Shown: piece by piece, positions 34,262 to 45,799 of the stretch
Numbering within the stretch: position 1 is the first letter of the stretch
Layout of the letters: the number at the start of each line of letters is the position of its first letter
Source: Nitrobacter sp051912485
GTDB taxonomy: Bacteria > Pseudomonadota > Alphaproteobacteria > Rhizobiales > Xanthobacteraceae
NCBI RefSeq assembly: GCF_051912485.1
Contig: NZ_CP196822.1
Location: 1-64,000, forward strand
Direction of reading: 5' to 3'
Length of the DNA: 64,000 bases
Program-made: the position numbers and the translations under genes
Notes under the pieces: model-generated
Databases searched by the model: none
Seen by the model: only the letters and a program-made list of their open reading frames with translations
What the model was told of the DNA's origin: nothing

Positions 34262-34656
34262 TGCGGCCGGGCGTCGCGGGCGTTAACCGTTCGCGGAAAC
34301 CACTGCGCTATGATGGGCTGAAAATAGACTCCATCCATGCACCAGGTTCCATCATACGCTAACCTGGATAGCTGACGTGCAAGAGTGAGGCGACCCCATG
34401 CCGTTTTTTGTCGGCCCGCCCTTGAAAGGTGAAGTGGATCAAAGAGGTGATGGACCGAATGGGCTGGTCCTGACGCGTTGAAATGCCCTATGTCAACTTG
34501 TTCTGGCTGAATAGGTTTAATTTGATAATACTCTCGCGCGGTTCCCTTGGCAGCGGCAACCTCCGCGCCTAGATTGTATAAGTGTCAGTACCCCCTATCT
34601 ATTGAGTCGATGCAGGGACATCCGGCCGCGATCCGCGCGGCCTCGAAGGAAAATCG
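34262..34656 (+). promoter_or_regulatory. tilS-ftsH gap
   Basis: 395 bp with no convincing gene. It holds a candidate heat-shock promoter at 34546-34574 (separate entry) and an AT-rich segment (34500-34535). CTTGAAA occurs near 34422 but without a matching -10 box. Confidence 0.35.
34546..34574 (+). promoter_or_regulatory. Candidate RpoH (heat-shock sigma) promoter of ftsH
   Basis: CTTG (34546-34549), 18-bp spacer and CCTAGAT (34568-34574) match the alphaproteobacterial RpoH consensus CTTG, 17-18, CYTATNT in all but one base. ftsH is a common RpoH target. Expected start is about 34582, leaving a leader near 75 nt. Confidence 0.4.
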
Positions 34657-36579
<1,923 letters not shown>

Positions 36580-36613
36580 GGCCATTCGGCGGGTCGACTG
36601 ACTAACCGCAAAC

Positions 36614-36643
36614 GAAACAGCCCGGCATGAGCCGGGCTGTTTC
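36614..36643 (+). terminator. Rho-independent terminator after ftsH
   Basis: GAAACAGCCCGGC (36614-36626) pairs with GCCGGGCTGTTTC (36631-36643) around ATGA, a perfect 13-bp stem whose 3' arm ends in CTGTTTC. Confidence 0.85.
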
Positions 36644-36915
36644 ACGATTCACACCGTGCCGCGAAGTTGGAATCCTGGAGTGTTTTCGAATGAAGCCTGT
36701 CCTCGGGCTTGACCCGAGGACGGATACCGATACGCGTGATGAAAATACGTCAAATCAAATTATAGAACACCGCTTCTCATTCCATCAGAAGTGAGCGAGC
36801 GGAATCGAGCAGACATCATCCCGCAGCGGAAGCGGCGCCTGCGCAGCTTGCGCGGGGTCGTCAAAACGTGGTGTAAGGCGCACACGCTTTCCCTCACGTG
36901 GAATGGTTTCATACC
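36644..36915. repeat. ftsH-ppdK gap with two repeats
   Basis: A perfect 9-bp hairpin GTCCTCGGG/CCCGAGGAC lies at 36699-36721. From about 36745 to 36797, GTCAAATCA, ATAGA, CCGCTTCT and CCATCAGAAG match the right half of the family 2 element at 62057-62161. No gene is seen; a promoter for ppdK should lie at the right end. Confidence 0.5.
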
Positions 36916-39729
36916 ATGGCCAAAGCCGCCTCGAAGTCCAAAAAGCCCGCAGCGAAATCAAAGCCATCTGCAACACCTCGGGCGAAGGCCGCAAGTTCCG
37001 GTGGCGCGCGCAAGGCGACGAATAAGGCGACGAAGGCGGCAGCGCCGGTGAGGGACAAGTGGGTCTATACGTTCGGGGATGGCAGGGCGGAAGGTAAAGC
37101 GGGGCTGAAGGACCTGCTCGGCGGCAAGGGCGCCAATCTCGCCGAGATGGCCAATCTCGGTTTGCCGGTGCCTCCCGGCTTCACGATTCCGACCTCAGTA
37201 TGCGCGTTTTTCTATGCGCATGACAAATCCTATCCGAAGGAACTGAAGCCGCAGGTCGAAAAGGCACTGGAACACGTCGCGAAGATCACCGGCAAGGTGT
37301 TCGGCGGCGCGAAGAATCCTCTGCTGGTTTCGGTACGATCGGGCGCACGCGCGTCGATGCCCGGCATGATGGATACGGTGCTCAATCTCGGCCTCAACGA
37401 CAAGACCGTCGAAGCGCTGGCCGCGATGTCGGGCGACCGGCGATTTGCCTATGACAGTTATCGCCGCTTCATCACCATGTACTCCGATGTCGTGCTTGGC
37501 TTCGCGCATCATTATTTCGAAGACATCCTGGATACCTTCAAGGACACCAAGGGCTATTCGCTCGATACCGACCTGACCGGCGACGACTGGATCGAGATGG
37601 TGGGTAAGTACAAGACTGCCGTTGCACGCGAGACCGGCAAGGACTTTCCGCAGGATCCTTATGAGCAGTTGTGGGGCGCGATCGGCGCGGTGTTCTCCTC
37701 GTGGATGAACGCACGGGCGGTTACCTATCGCCGCCTGCACAATATTCCCGAGTCATGGGGAACCGCCGTCAACGTGCAGGCCATGGTATTTGGCAACCTG
37801 GGCGAGACGTCGGCGACCGGCGTGGCGTTCACGCGCAATCCGTCGACCGGCGAGAGCCGGCTCTACGGCGAGTTTCTCATCAATGCTCAGGGCGAGGATG
37901 TGGTTGCGGGCATCCGCACGCCGCAGGACATCACCGATGCGGCGCGCACGGAGTCCGGCTCCGACAAGCCGTCGATGGAAACGGCGATGCCGGATGCCTT
38001 CAAGGAGCTGACGCGCATCTACACCCAGCTCGAAAAGCACTATCGCGACATGCAGGACATGGAGTTCACCGTCGAAGACGGCAAACTCTGGATGCTGCAG
38101 ACCCGCAGCGGCAAGCGCACCGCGCGCGCCGCGTTGCGTATCGCGGTCGAATTGGCCAATGAGGGCCTGATCTCGAAGAAGGACGCAGTGGCCCGCATCG
38201 ATCCGGCCTCGCTCGACCAGTTGCTGCATCCGACCATCGATCCCAACGCGACGCGCGACGTGATTGCCACCGGCCTGCCGGCGTCGCCGGGCGCCGCGGC
38301 CGGCGAGATCGTGTTTTCCCCCGATGACGCGACCAAGCTGCAGGCTGACGGCCGCAGGGTCATCCTGGTGCGGATGGAGACCAGCCCGGAAGACATCCAC
38401 GGCATGCATGCCGCCGAGGGTATCCTGACCACGCGCGGCGGCATGACCTCGCACGCGGCGGTGGTCGCGCGCGGCATGGGCAAGCCCTGCGTCTCCGGCT
38501 GTGGCGGCATCCGCGTCGACTATGGCCGCGGTACCATGATGGTCGGCGACCGCACCTTCAAAGCCGGCGACGTCATCACCATCGACGGCTCGCTCGGCCA
38601 GGTGCTGGCGGGGCAGATGCCGATGATCGAGCCCGAGCTGTCCGGTGAGTTCGGTACGCTCATGAGCTGGGCCGATCAGATTCGCAAGCTCGGCATCCGC
38701 GTCAACGGTGACACGCCGGCGGACGCGCGCACGGCGGTGCGGTTCGGCGCCGAGGGTATCGGCCTGTGCCGTACCGAGCACATGTTCTTCGAGGAAACGC
38801 GCATTCGTACCGTGCGCGAGATGATCCTTGCCGAAGACGAGCAGGCGCGGCGCGCCGCGCTGTCGAAGCTGCTGCCGATGCAGCGCGCCGATTTCGTCGA
38901 GCTGTTCGAAATCATGAAGGGTCTGCCGGTCACGATCCGGTTGCTCGATCCACCGCTGCATGAGTTCCTGCCGCATACGCAAGCTGAGATCGAGGAAGTC
39001 GCGCGTGCGATGAACACCGACCCGCGGAGGCTGGCTGATCGCGCCCGCAATCTGGCCGAATTCAATCCGATGCTCGGCTTTCGCGGCTGCCGCCTCGCGA
39101 TCGTCTATCCCGAGATCGCCGAAATGCAGGCGCGGGCGCTTTTCGAGGCTGCGGTTGAGGCCGGCAAACGCACCGGAAAGGCAGTTGGCCTCGAGGTGAT
39201 GGTGCCGTTGATCGCGACCAAAGCGGAGTTCGATCTGATCAAGACGCGGATCGATGCGACCGCGCAGTCGGTGATGCGCGAGAGCGGCACCAAGCTGAGC
39301 TATCAGGTCGGGACCATGATCGAACTGCCGCGCGCCTGCCTTGTGGCGGGCGAGATCGCGGAAAGCGCGGAGTTCTTCTCGTTCGGCACCAACGATCTGA
39401 CGCAGACGACCTTCGGCATCAGCCGTGACGACGCCGCGAGCTTCCTCGGCACCTATATCGCCAAGGGCATCATGGAGATCGACCCGTTCATCTCGATGGA
39501 CCGCAACGGTGTCGGAGAACTGGTGAAGATCGGCGTCGCCCGCGGCCGCAAGACCCGTCCGAACCTCAAGGTCGGCATTTGCGGCGAACACGGCGGCGAT
39601 CCGGTGTCGGTAGCGTTCTGTCACGAGATCGGATTGAACTACGTGTCGTGCTCGCCCTATCGCGTACCGATCGCGCGCCTTGCCGCTGCGCAAGCTGCGC
39701 TCGGAAAGACCATCGCGAACCGCGCGTGA
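36916..39729 (+). CDS. ppdK: Pyruvate, phosphate dikinase
   Basis: Interconverts pyruvate, ATP and phosphate with PEP, AMP and pyrophosphate; in this group it can serve gluconeogenesis. Nucleotide-binding domain near residues 60-400, central swivelling domain with LTTRGGMTSHAAVVARGMGK (phospho-His about 513), and a PEP/pyruvate barrel with CRTEHMFFE and GTNDLTQTTFG. The first 50 residues are an unusual Lys/Ala/Ser-rich tail resembling histone H1 tails. MEWFHT at 36898 is an alternative start; GTGGA six codons back slightly favours MAKAASK at 36916. Confidence 0.94.
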   Translation: MAKAASKSKKPAAKSKPSATPRAKAASSGGARKATNKATKAAAPVRDKWVYTFGDGRAEGKAGLKDLLGGKGANLAEMANLGLPVPPGFTIPTSVCAFFYAHDKSYPKELKPQVEKALEHVAKITGKVFGGAKNPLLVSVRSGARASMPGMMDTVLNLGLNDKTVEALAAMSGDRRFAYDSYRRFITMYSDVVLGFAHHYFEDILDTFKDTKGYSLDTDLTGDDWIEMVGKYKTAVARETGKDFPQDPYEQLWGAIGAVFSSWMNARAVTYRRLHNIPESWGTAVNVQAMVFGNLGETSATGVAFTRNPSTGESRLYGEFLINAQGEDVVAGIRTPQDITDAARTESGSDKPSMETAMPDAFKELTRIYTQLEKHYRDMQDMEFTVEDGKLWMLQTRSGKRTARAALRIAVELANEGLISKKDAVARIDPASLDQLLHPTIDPNATRDVIATGLPASPGAAAGEIVFSPDDATKLQADGRRVILVRMETSPEDIHGMHAAEGILTTRGGMTSHAAVVARGMGKPCVSGCGGIRVDYGRGTMMVGDRTFKAGDVITIDGSLGQVLAGQMPMIEPELSGEFGTLMSWADQIRKLGIRVNGDTPADARTAVRFGAEGIGLCRTEHMFFEETRIRTVREMILAEDEQARRAALSKLLPMQRADFVELFEIMKGLPVTIRLLDPPLHEFLPHTQAEIEEVARAMNTDPRRLADRARNLAEFNPMLGFRGCRLAIVYPEIAEMQARALFEAAVEAGKRTGKAVGLEVMVPLIATKAEFDLIKTRIDATAQSVMRESGTKLSYQVGTMIELPRACLVAGEIAESAEFFSFGTNDLTQTTFGISRDDAASFLGTYIAKGIMEIDPFISMDRNGVGELVKIGVARGRKTRPNLKVGICGEHGGDPVSVAFCHEIGLNYVSCSPYRVPIARLAAAQAALGKTIANRA

Positions 39730-40039
39730 TGCTTGTCCCGATCGGGAATTTGACGGCCGCATCCTGGATAACAACCACGGCTTTTTTCTTCGCGCGCATT
39801 TCCCGCACCCGACGTTCACCGCCAGCGGCGTTGACCTGATCTTTACCATTCGGCCGGAGCTATCGTTTACCAACGTTTGCGGTATCCGCGCGCGACCGCG
39901 AACGCGTCCTTGCCTGTGATACGCGCGCATCGCCGATTAACGCCCTCGCAACTTTAATTGGATATTACCGAAATCGATCGAAATGCACACAAACGTGCGG
40001 ACCGATCGCGTGTATGTGTGGCGTTGCGTGAGCGTATCG
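39730..40039. other. ppdK-sleB gap
   Basis: 310 bp in which I see no gene, RNA or clear terminator. A short palindrome CCCGATCGGGA follows ppdK. Sequence before the hydrolase gene is AT-richer and probably contains its promoter. Confidence 0.3.
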
Positions 40040-41461
40040 ATGTCTGTGTTGCGAAACGAGCCGAAGGGCGCGCGTCTTGCGCTCTTCGGCTTCGGTCTCT
40101 GCTTCTTCGCATTGATCCCGAACGAAACCGGCTATCAGGACATTGCCGCGCTGCTTGCGCGGCAGCCCGGCGTTGCCGAACGCTGGCAGAAACGTGTTTT
40201 CGCCTCCGCCGTCAGTTCCATTCAAGTCGCGACATTCAGCTTTGGACGCCCCGTAGGCACTTCAGCGCCGCGTGCGGCCACGCTCCTGCTTGCCAGTCTC
40301 GACGGCCAGGGTGTTGGCGCGGTCACGCATAACCCGCTGACGCGGCCGCCGCCACGTTATCAAGCCTCGGATTTCCCCAAGGTCAATCGGACGCTGAAAG
40401 GCGATCGTCTGACCATCGTGACGCCGGAGAGGCCACCCAGTGGGCCAGCGGGTGCGATGCCGCAGGATTCTCCGACATCCAATACTTCGCCGACATCCAA
40501 TACATCGGTGATGGGGGCGAAGACGGCGACGGCCACGCATGCCGCGGATCCCGTGGCCCTCGATCCCGAACTGACGGAAGCCCTGAAGGCACCGCCGCTG
40601 CCGCAGTACGATATTTCGCCATCGATCAAGGCGCAGCCGCTCGACGATCTCAAGCGGCATGGCGAAGCCGGCGATGTGACCATCGAGCCGCAGCCTTCCA
40701 CCGACGGGTTCTCCATCAAGACGGCGAGCCTGTATTTTGGCGGTTCGTCGCTGGGTGTCGAGAGTGGTGGTCTGGAACGCTGGCAGCCCGGTGAGGAGCC
40801 GACGATCGTGTCGCCGGGCCCCGCAGCAGATCCCGATATGAAGGCGTCCATTCCGCCGCAGCGGGATTCTGCGAGGCCCGGTGAAACCGTGGTCGGCAAG
40901 GGTGAGATCAAAACGCCGGCGGAGCGGCTCGGCCTGCTGGACGAAAAGAAACGTGCCAAGCAGGAAAAATGTCTTGCCGAGGCGGTCTACTTCGAAGCGC
41001 GCGGCGAAGCGATCCGCGGCCAAATCGCGGTGGCGCAGGTGGTCATGAACCGGGTGTTCTCGGGTTACTATCCGACCACCGTGTGCGGCGTGGTCTATCA
41101 GAATGCGAACCGTCATCTGGCGTGCCAGTTCACCTTCGCCTGCGACGGCATTCGCGATGTGGTCACCGAGCCGGACATGTGGGATCGCGCCCGCAGGATC
41201 GCGAAGGCCACGCTCGACGGACGGCTGTGGCTGCCGGAAGTCGGCAAGTCGACGCACTATCACGCCTATTGGGTGCATCCATCCTGGGTCCACGAGATGA
41301 AGAAGATGTACCGGACCGGCGTCCACACCTTTTACCGTCCGCGCGCGTGGGGCGATGGCAGCGATGCACCGAGCTGGGGGACGACGGCTCAGACCGCCGA
41401 AATCACCGCCAGGCTGGCGGACGCCGCGCATAGCTCGGCCGAAACTCGCGCCCGGCGCTAG
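40040..41461 (+). CDS. SleB-like cell wall hydrolase (Hydrolase_2 domain)
   Basis: A 473-residue envelope protein: an N-terminal hydrophobic segment (about 10-26), a long Pro/Ser/Thr-rich linker including a tandem SPTSNT repeat, and a C-terminal SleB-type lytic domain (about 307-440) with CLAEAVYFEARGEAIRGQ (likely catalytic Glu) and VMNRVFSGYYPTTVCGVVYQ. Relatives of SleB cut peptidoglycan during germination in spore formers; in non-sporing bacteria the role is cell-wall remodelling. The frame opens at 39983, but family N-termini begin MSVLRNEPKGARLALFGFG. Confidence 0.85.
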   Translation: MSVLRNEPKGARLALFGFGLCFFALIPNETGYQDIAALLARQPGVAERWQKRVFASAVSSIQVATFSFGRPVGTSAPRAATLLLASLDGQGVGAVTHNPLTRPPPRYQASDFPKVNRTLKGDRLTIVTPERPPSGPAGAMPQDSPTSNTSPTSNTSVMGAKTATATHAADPVALDPELTEALKAPPLPQYDISPSIKAQPLDDLKRHGEAGDVTIEPQPSTDGFSIKTASLYFGGSSLGVESGGLERWQPGEEPTIVSPGPAADPDMKASIPPQRDSARPGETVVGKGEIKTPAERLGLLDEKKRAKQEKCLAEAVYFEARGEAIRGQIAVAQVVMNRVFSGYYPTTVCGVVYQNANRHLACQFTFACDGIRDVVTEPDMWDRARRIAKATLDGRLWLPEVGKSTHYHAYWVHPSWVHEMKKMYRTGVHTFYRPRAWGDGSDAPSWGTTAQTAEITARLADAAHSSAETRARR

Positions 41462-41579
41462 GGCGTAGGTACCTGGTTCGGGTTCTCACACATCGCTGAC
41501 GGGGAGGTTTTAGTCGTCCCGCGCGCGTTGGCATTTTCATGCAGACGCATTAACTTGCACTTCGGCCGATGCCGGCCGG

Positions 41580-42884
41580 ATGATGCTGATGGCCGACCCC
41601 GCCCGTGCGCGTCGGCAAATGGACGTTTCGATGGCGACAATCGAAGAGAGCGTTAGGCGGTCCTGGCGTGGATCGGGCTGGCGTACACCGCTGGTGATCA
41701 TCATCTGCGGCTGCCTGATCGGCATGCTGACGTTCGGGCCGCGTTCGGCCTTCGGCTTCTTCATGCAACCCATGAGCAGCGAGTTTTCGTGGGGCCGCGA
41801 TGTCTTCGCGCTGGCTTTCGCGGTTCAGAACCTGCTGTGGGGAATCGGCCAGCCCTTCGCCGGCGCAATTGCCGACAGGTTCGGCAGCGTGCGCGTGATT
41901 TGCGTGGGCGCTTTGATGTATGCCACCGGCCTTTTGGTGATGCGTTATGCGAACACGCCGTTGTCGCTCAATATTGGTGCGGGTTTTTTGATCGGTTTCG
42001 GCCTGTCCGGCTGTTCGTTCAATCTGGTGCTGTCCGCCTTCGGCAAGCTGTTGCCGGAGCAATGGCGCGGCCTCGCGCTGGGCGCCGGCACCGCGGCGGG
42101 ATCATTCGGACAATTCGTGTTCGCGCCGGTAAGCGTTGCGCTGATCGACAATTTCGGCTGGCAACCGGCGTTGACCGTGTTTGCGGTGCTCATGCTGTTT
42201 GTAGTGCCGCTCGCGCTCGTGTTGTCGACTCCACCCGGCGATGCGGGCAGCACGGCTGTCGCGGAATCGGAACAATCTTTCAAGAGCGCGCTGGCGGAAG
42301 CCTTCGGTCACCGCTCCTATGTGCTGCTCGTACTCGGCTTCTTCACCTGTGGATTCCAGCTCGCCTTCATCACCGCGCATCTGCCGGCCTATCTGGTCGA
42401 TCGCGGCCTGTCGGTCCAGGCCGGGGGATGGGTGCTGGCGGCGATCGGACTGTTCAACATCATCGGATCGCTGAGCGCCGGATGGCTCTCGACCAGGATG
42501 CCCAAGCGCTACATCCTGTCGGTGATCTACTTCATCCGCGCACTGTCGATCGTTGCGTTCATTTCAACCCCGATGACGACGTTCTCCGCAGTCGCATTCG
42601 GCGTCGTCACCGGCCTGACCTGGCTGTCCACGATACCTCCCACCACGAGCCTTGTGGCGCTGATGTTTGGCACCCGCTGGCTCGCGACGCTCTACGGCTT
42701 CGCATTCTTCAGTCATCAGGTTGGCGGATTTCTCGGTGCGCTGCTGGGCGGCGTGGTGTTCGACCATTTCGGTTCCTACACCCCGGTCTGGTGGCTGTCG
42801 GTGCTGTTCGGTGTGCTGTCCGCATTGATCAACCTTCCGATCATCGAAGCCCCGGTCCGGCGGGCGGTTGCGCAGCCTGCATAA
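41580..42884 (+). CDS. Major facilitator superfamily transporter
   Basis: A 434-residue transporter with twelve predicted membrane segments in two halves of six, separated by a cytosolic loop near 210-235 (STPPGDAGSTAVAESEQSF). GPRSAFGFFMQPM and ADRFGSVRV (loop 2-3) are typical of the MFS; it resembles the oxalate/formate or monocarboxylate antiporter branch, but the substrate is unknown. The start may instead be Met18 at 41631. The AcuI-like gene follows after 48 bp, suggesting a two-gene unit. Confidence 0.88.
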   Translation: MMLMADPARARRQMDVSMATIEESVRRSWRGSGWRTPLVIIICGCLIGMLTFGPRSAFGFFMQPMSSEFSWGRDVFALAFAVQNLLWGIGQPFAGAIADRFGSVRVICVGALMYATGLLVMRYANTPLSLNIGAGFLIGFGLSGCSFNLVLSAFGKLLPEQWRGLALGAGTAAGSFGQFVFAPVSVALIDNFGWQPALTVFAVLMLFVVPLALVLSTPPGDAGSTAVAESEQSFKSALAEAFGHRSYVLLVLGFFTCGFQLAFITAHLPAYLVDRGLSVQAGGWVLAAIGLFNIIGSLSAGWLSTRMPKRYILSVIYFIRALSIVAFISTPMTTFSAVAFGVVTGLTWLSTIPPTTSLVALMFGTRWLATLYGFAFFSHQVGGFLGALLGGVVFDHFGSYTPVWWLSVLFGVLSALINLPIIEAPVRRAVAQPA

Positions 42885-42932
42885 TGGGTTCAATCTTCCG
42901 AGAGGCTCGGCCAAACGTCGGGGAACGGTAGC

Positions 42933-43919
42933 GTGGCGACATTCAGGGCGATCCGGATCGACAAGGCCGAGAAGGGCACGACAGCCGCGCTGACTCAATT
43001 CGACGAATCCGAATTGATGGATGGTGACGTCACCGTTCGCGTCGAATGGTCCACGGTGAACTACAAGGACGGCCTGGCGGTCACGGGCAAGGCGCCGGTG
43101 GTGCGGCGCTTTCCCATGATCGCGGGGGTCGATTTCGCAGGCACGGTCGAGCAGTCGTCGCATCCCTCCTGGAAGGTCGGCGACAAGGTCGTCTGCAACG
43201 GCTGGGGCATGGGAGAAACTCATCTCGGGGCCTATGCGGAAAAGGCCCGCGTCAAGGGCGACTGGCTGGTGGCGCTGCCCGCGGGCCTGACGGCGCGCGA
43301 TGCCATGGCGATCGGGACGGCGGGCTACACCGCGATGCTGTCGGTGCTGGCGCTGGAAAAGCATGGTCTGACGCCGAAGGATGGCCCCGTGATCGTAACC
43401 GGCGCCGCCGGCGGTGTCGGGTCGGTGGCGACCGCCGTGCTCTCGAAGCTCGGCTATCACGTCATCGCCTCCACCGGCCGCATGTCGGAAGCCAGTTATC
43501 TCAAGGATCTCGGCGCGTCTGAAGTGATCGACCGCAACGAGCTGTCGGGTCCGGCCAAGCCGCTGGCGAAGGAACGCTGGGCGGGGGGGATCGATAGCGT
43601 CGGGTCCACCACGCTCGCCAATCTGCTGTCGATGACGAAATACCGGGGAGCCATCGCAGCCTGCGGTCTCGCCGGCGGCATGGATCTACCGTCGTCGGTG
43701 GCGCCTTTCATTTTGCGCGGGGTGTGCCTGCTCGGCATCGACTCCGTGATGGGCCCGATCGAGCTTCGGAATACCGCATGGAGGCGGCTCGCGACCGATC
43801 TGGACCGGTCAAAGCTATCTGAAATCACTCATGAAATCGGCTTGGACGACGTTATCGGAGCCGGCGCCCGGATTCTCGCCGGCGAGGTTCGCGGACGCAT
43901 CGTGGTTAAAATTCTCTAG
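42933..43919 (+). CDS. acuI: AcuI/YhdH-type NADPH-dependent acryloyl-CoA reductase-like oxidoreductase
   Basis: A 328-residue zinc-free medium-chain dehydrogenase/reductase. N-terminal domain has VNYKDGLAVTGKAP and AGVDFAGTV; the nucleotide-binding motif is VTGAAGGVGSVATAVL near residue 153. Members reduce acryloyl-CoA to propionyl-CoA, which would detoxify acrylate; the precise substrate is inferred. Start is GTG at 42933, the only one matching the family start. A propionyl-CoA synthetase gene lies far away at 62312. Confidence 0.85.
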   Translation: MATFRAIRIDKAEKGTTAALTQFDESELMDGDVTVRVEWSTVNYKDGLAVTGKAPVVRRFPMIAGVDFAGTVEQSSHPSWKVGDKVVCNGWGMGETHLGAYAEKARVKGDWLVALPAGLTARDAMAIGTAGYTAMLSVLALEKHGLTPKDGPVIVTGAAGGVGSVATAVLSKLGYHVIASTGRMSEASYLKDLGASEVIDRNELSGPAKPLAKERWAGGIDSVGSTTLANLLSMTKYRGAIAACGLAGGMDLPSSVAPFILRGVCLLGIDSVMGPIELRNTAWRRLATDLDRSKLSEITHEIGLDDVIGAGARILAGEVRGRIVVKIL

Positions 43920-44038
43920 GATGTTCAGACTTTACCAACCAAGCTGCTCCAATGTTGCCACGGTTGGTATGGTAAGCAGCGGGTAAAGGCGTCAGCCATC
44001 GGCGGTTACCCCGCGCTCAAGTTGGTCGGAGTTGCAGT

Positions 44039-44629
44039 ATGCTCGCGCGTTTCATGTCAGGAGCCCTGGTTGCAGGTGCGATCGCGGCACCGGCGATGGC
44101 CGGTCACATGATGAATGCCGACGAGGCCAGGCGGTTCGTAGCCGGCAAGGTTTTCGCCTTCACCTGCTTCGACGGCACCCGCGGCGCCGGCCGGGTGTTC
44201 GAGGATGGCGGTGCGGCCGGCGCGGTGCAGTTCAGCGGTTCGGGTCCGGTTCGCCACATGAGGCTGCCGGGCAATACGCTTCAGGTGCGCGGTCAGGCGG
44301 TTTGCGCCTCGATTCAGGGCCTTCCGTTCGAGCCATGCTTCAACCTCGACAAGCAGAGCGATCGCAGCTTCCGCGGTTCAGTTTCCGGTATGGGCTTTGC
44401 GTATTGCGATTTCAATCATCAGGGCGGCAGGCAGATGCTGCTGGCGCGCGCCGCCGCGCGCCCGCGCGGCCATGGGCACAGCCCGCGTTCCGCCGACGCG
44501 TTGAAGACAGAGGTGACCGCGCGTGTCGAGACTCCGCGGGTCGAAAGCGCCAAGCTTGACCCCGTTAAGCCGGAAGCGAAGCCGGCCAAGGTCGAGGGTG
44601 CTTTGGAGCTCCGTCGTTCCACGGACTGA
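44039..44629 (+). CDS. Exported protein of unknown function, C-terminal Lys/Glu/Pro tail
   Basis: A 196-residue product with a signal peptide (about 1-21, cleavage after PAMA) followed by GHMMNADEARRFVAGKVFAF. The mature domain has four cysteines (FTCFDG, AVCAS, PCFNL, YCDFN) that could form disulphides, and the last 45 residues are charged and low-complexity. Similar exported proteins occur in Bradyrhizobium-like genomes, but I know of no function. Confidence 0.6.
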   Translation: MLARFMSGALVAGAIAAPAMAGHMMNADEARRFVAGKVFAFTCFDGTRGAGRVFEDGGAAGAVQFSGSGPVRHMRLPGNTLQVRGQAVCASIQGLPFEPCFNLDKQSDRSFRGSVSGMGFAYCDFNHQGGRQMLLARAAARPRGHGHSPRSADALKTEVTARVETPRVESAKLDPVKPEAKPAKVEGALELRRSTD

Positions 44630-44952
44630 TTCAGCCGGGCGCGGTGAATTGCGGTGGATCGGTCGATTCCGTTTTTTAGAGCGGGATGCGCGCGAGAAAC
44701 CGCTCCGCACTTTTCCTCATCCGCTCTAACGCGTGGTGAGCCGCCTTTCACAGCGCATAGTCGGGCATGAGCGTTGCGCGGCTATCGTGTGAGCATGGCT
44801 GGTGCCAACCTTAAGCTGTTGATCCGACTTCGGTGGAGGGGCATGATTGTCAAAGTCTGTCGGAATCGATTTGCCGCGAGTCGCTCTCTCCGCGAAAACC
44901 GTAACATGCATATCCGGATCAACGACCCGCTATCGGAGCTAGGTGTCTGGCG
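44630..44952. repeat. Intergenic region with palindromic repeat family 3
   Basis: TTAGAGCGG (44676-44684) and CCGCTCTAA (44721-44729) bound a palindrome whose reverse complement shares AGAGCGGATG...AAAAGTG...AGCGGTTT...CGCAT with the repeat at 45721. No convincing gene in the rest; the promoter of the next gene is not obvious. Confidence 0.55.
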
Positions 44953-45723
44953 ATGAGAAAGCCGGTGGTCGGCGTGATCGGGAATTCGCACTGTGTCGAG
45001 GACCGATTTGAGGTGCAGATCGTCAGCGAGCAGAACCTGCGGGCGGTTGCGGAGGTCGCAGGCGCGCTGCCGCTGATGTTCGCGGGCTGCCCGGAGGTTA
45101 CCGAGATTGGAGCGCTGCTCGATGTGGTCGATGGTGTCGTGCTGGCGGGCGCGCGCGCCAACGTTCATCCGAGCCATTTCCGCACTGAGCCGGATCCCAG
45201 GCATGAGCCTTACGACGTCAGCCGCGACGATCTTGCATTGTCATTGGCGCAAGCCTGCGTCGCGCGCTGTGTCCCGATCTTCGGCATCTGTCGTGGCCTC
45301 CAGGAGATGAACGTCGCATTTGGCGGCTCGCTGCATCCGGAGATTCGCGAATTGCCGGGACGCCTGAATCACCGAATGCCGCGGCTTGAGAACGGCGAAA
45401 TTCATCCGGACCTGACCGTGGTGTTCGCTGAACGTCATGACGTCCGTCTTGTCCAGGGCGGAGTATTCGCGCGAATGCTCGGCTGCGAGACCATCCGCGT
45501 TAATTCGCTACACGGCCAGGGCATCCTCGAACCCGGTGAGCGCGTCGTCGTCGAGGGCGTCGCCGAGGACGGCACCATCGAGGCGATCCGCATCGCGGAT
45601 GCGCCGGCGTTTGCGCTGGGTGTGCAATGGCACGCCGAATACGATCCGCAACGCAATCCGATCAACCGTGCGCTGTTTGAAGCGTTCGGTGCGGCGCTGC
45701 AAGCGCGGCGGCGTGCGGCCTAG
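44953..45723 (+). CDS. Class I glutamine-amidotransferase-like gamma-Glu hydrolase (PuuD-like)
   Basis: A 256-residue peptidase C26 family member. The nucleophile is in FGICRGLQEMN (about C112) and the histidine in GVQWHAEYDP (about 220). PuuD relatives hydrolyse gamma-glutamyl-GABA in putrescine breakdown, but no other put or puu genes are nearby, so the substrate is inferred only from family. Its TAG stop is the first triplet of the family 3 repeat that follows. Confidence 0.85.
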   Translation: MRKPVVGVIGNSHCVEDRFEVQIVSEQNLRAVAEVAGALPLMFAGCPEVTEIGALLDVVDGVVLAGARANVHPSHFRTEPDPRHEPYDVSRDDLALSLAQACVARCVPIFGICRGLQEMNVAFGGSLHPEIRELPGRLNHRMPRLENGEIHPDLTVVFAERHDVRLVQGGVFARMLGCETIRVNSLHGQGILEPGERVVVEGVAEDGTIEAIRIADAPAFALGVQWHAEYDPQRNPINRALFEAFGAALQARRRAA

Positions 45724-45799
45724 AGCGGGATGAAAAGTGTGTAGCGGTTTTCCGCCCGCATGACTTTGGATTGGTTCGATCCAAAATCATCGTGATCTA
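45721..45799. repeat. Family 3 palindromic repeat between convergent genes
   Basis: The element runs from TAGAGCGGGATG to GTGATCTA. Inside are AAAAGTG...AGCGGTTTTCCGC and a GGATTGG/CGATCC-type hairpin. Its first three bases are the stop codon of the plus-strand PuuD-like gene and its last three, read in reverse, are the TAG stop of the minus-strand DUF2339 gene. Confidence 0.75.

Noticed and set aside
37753..39930. A 725-codon minus-strand frame over PPDK
   Set aside because: Antisense shadow of an intact conserved enzyme; composition is His/Asp/Arg-rich without motifs.
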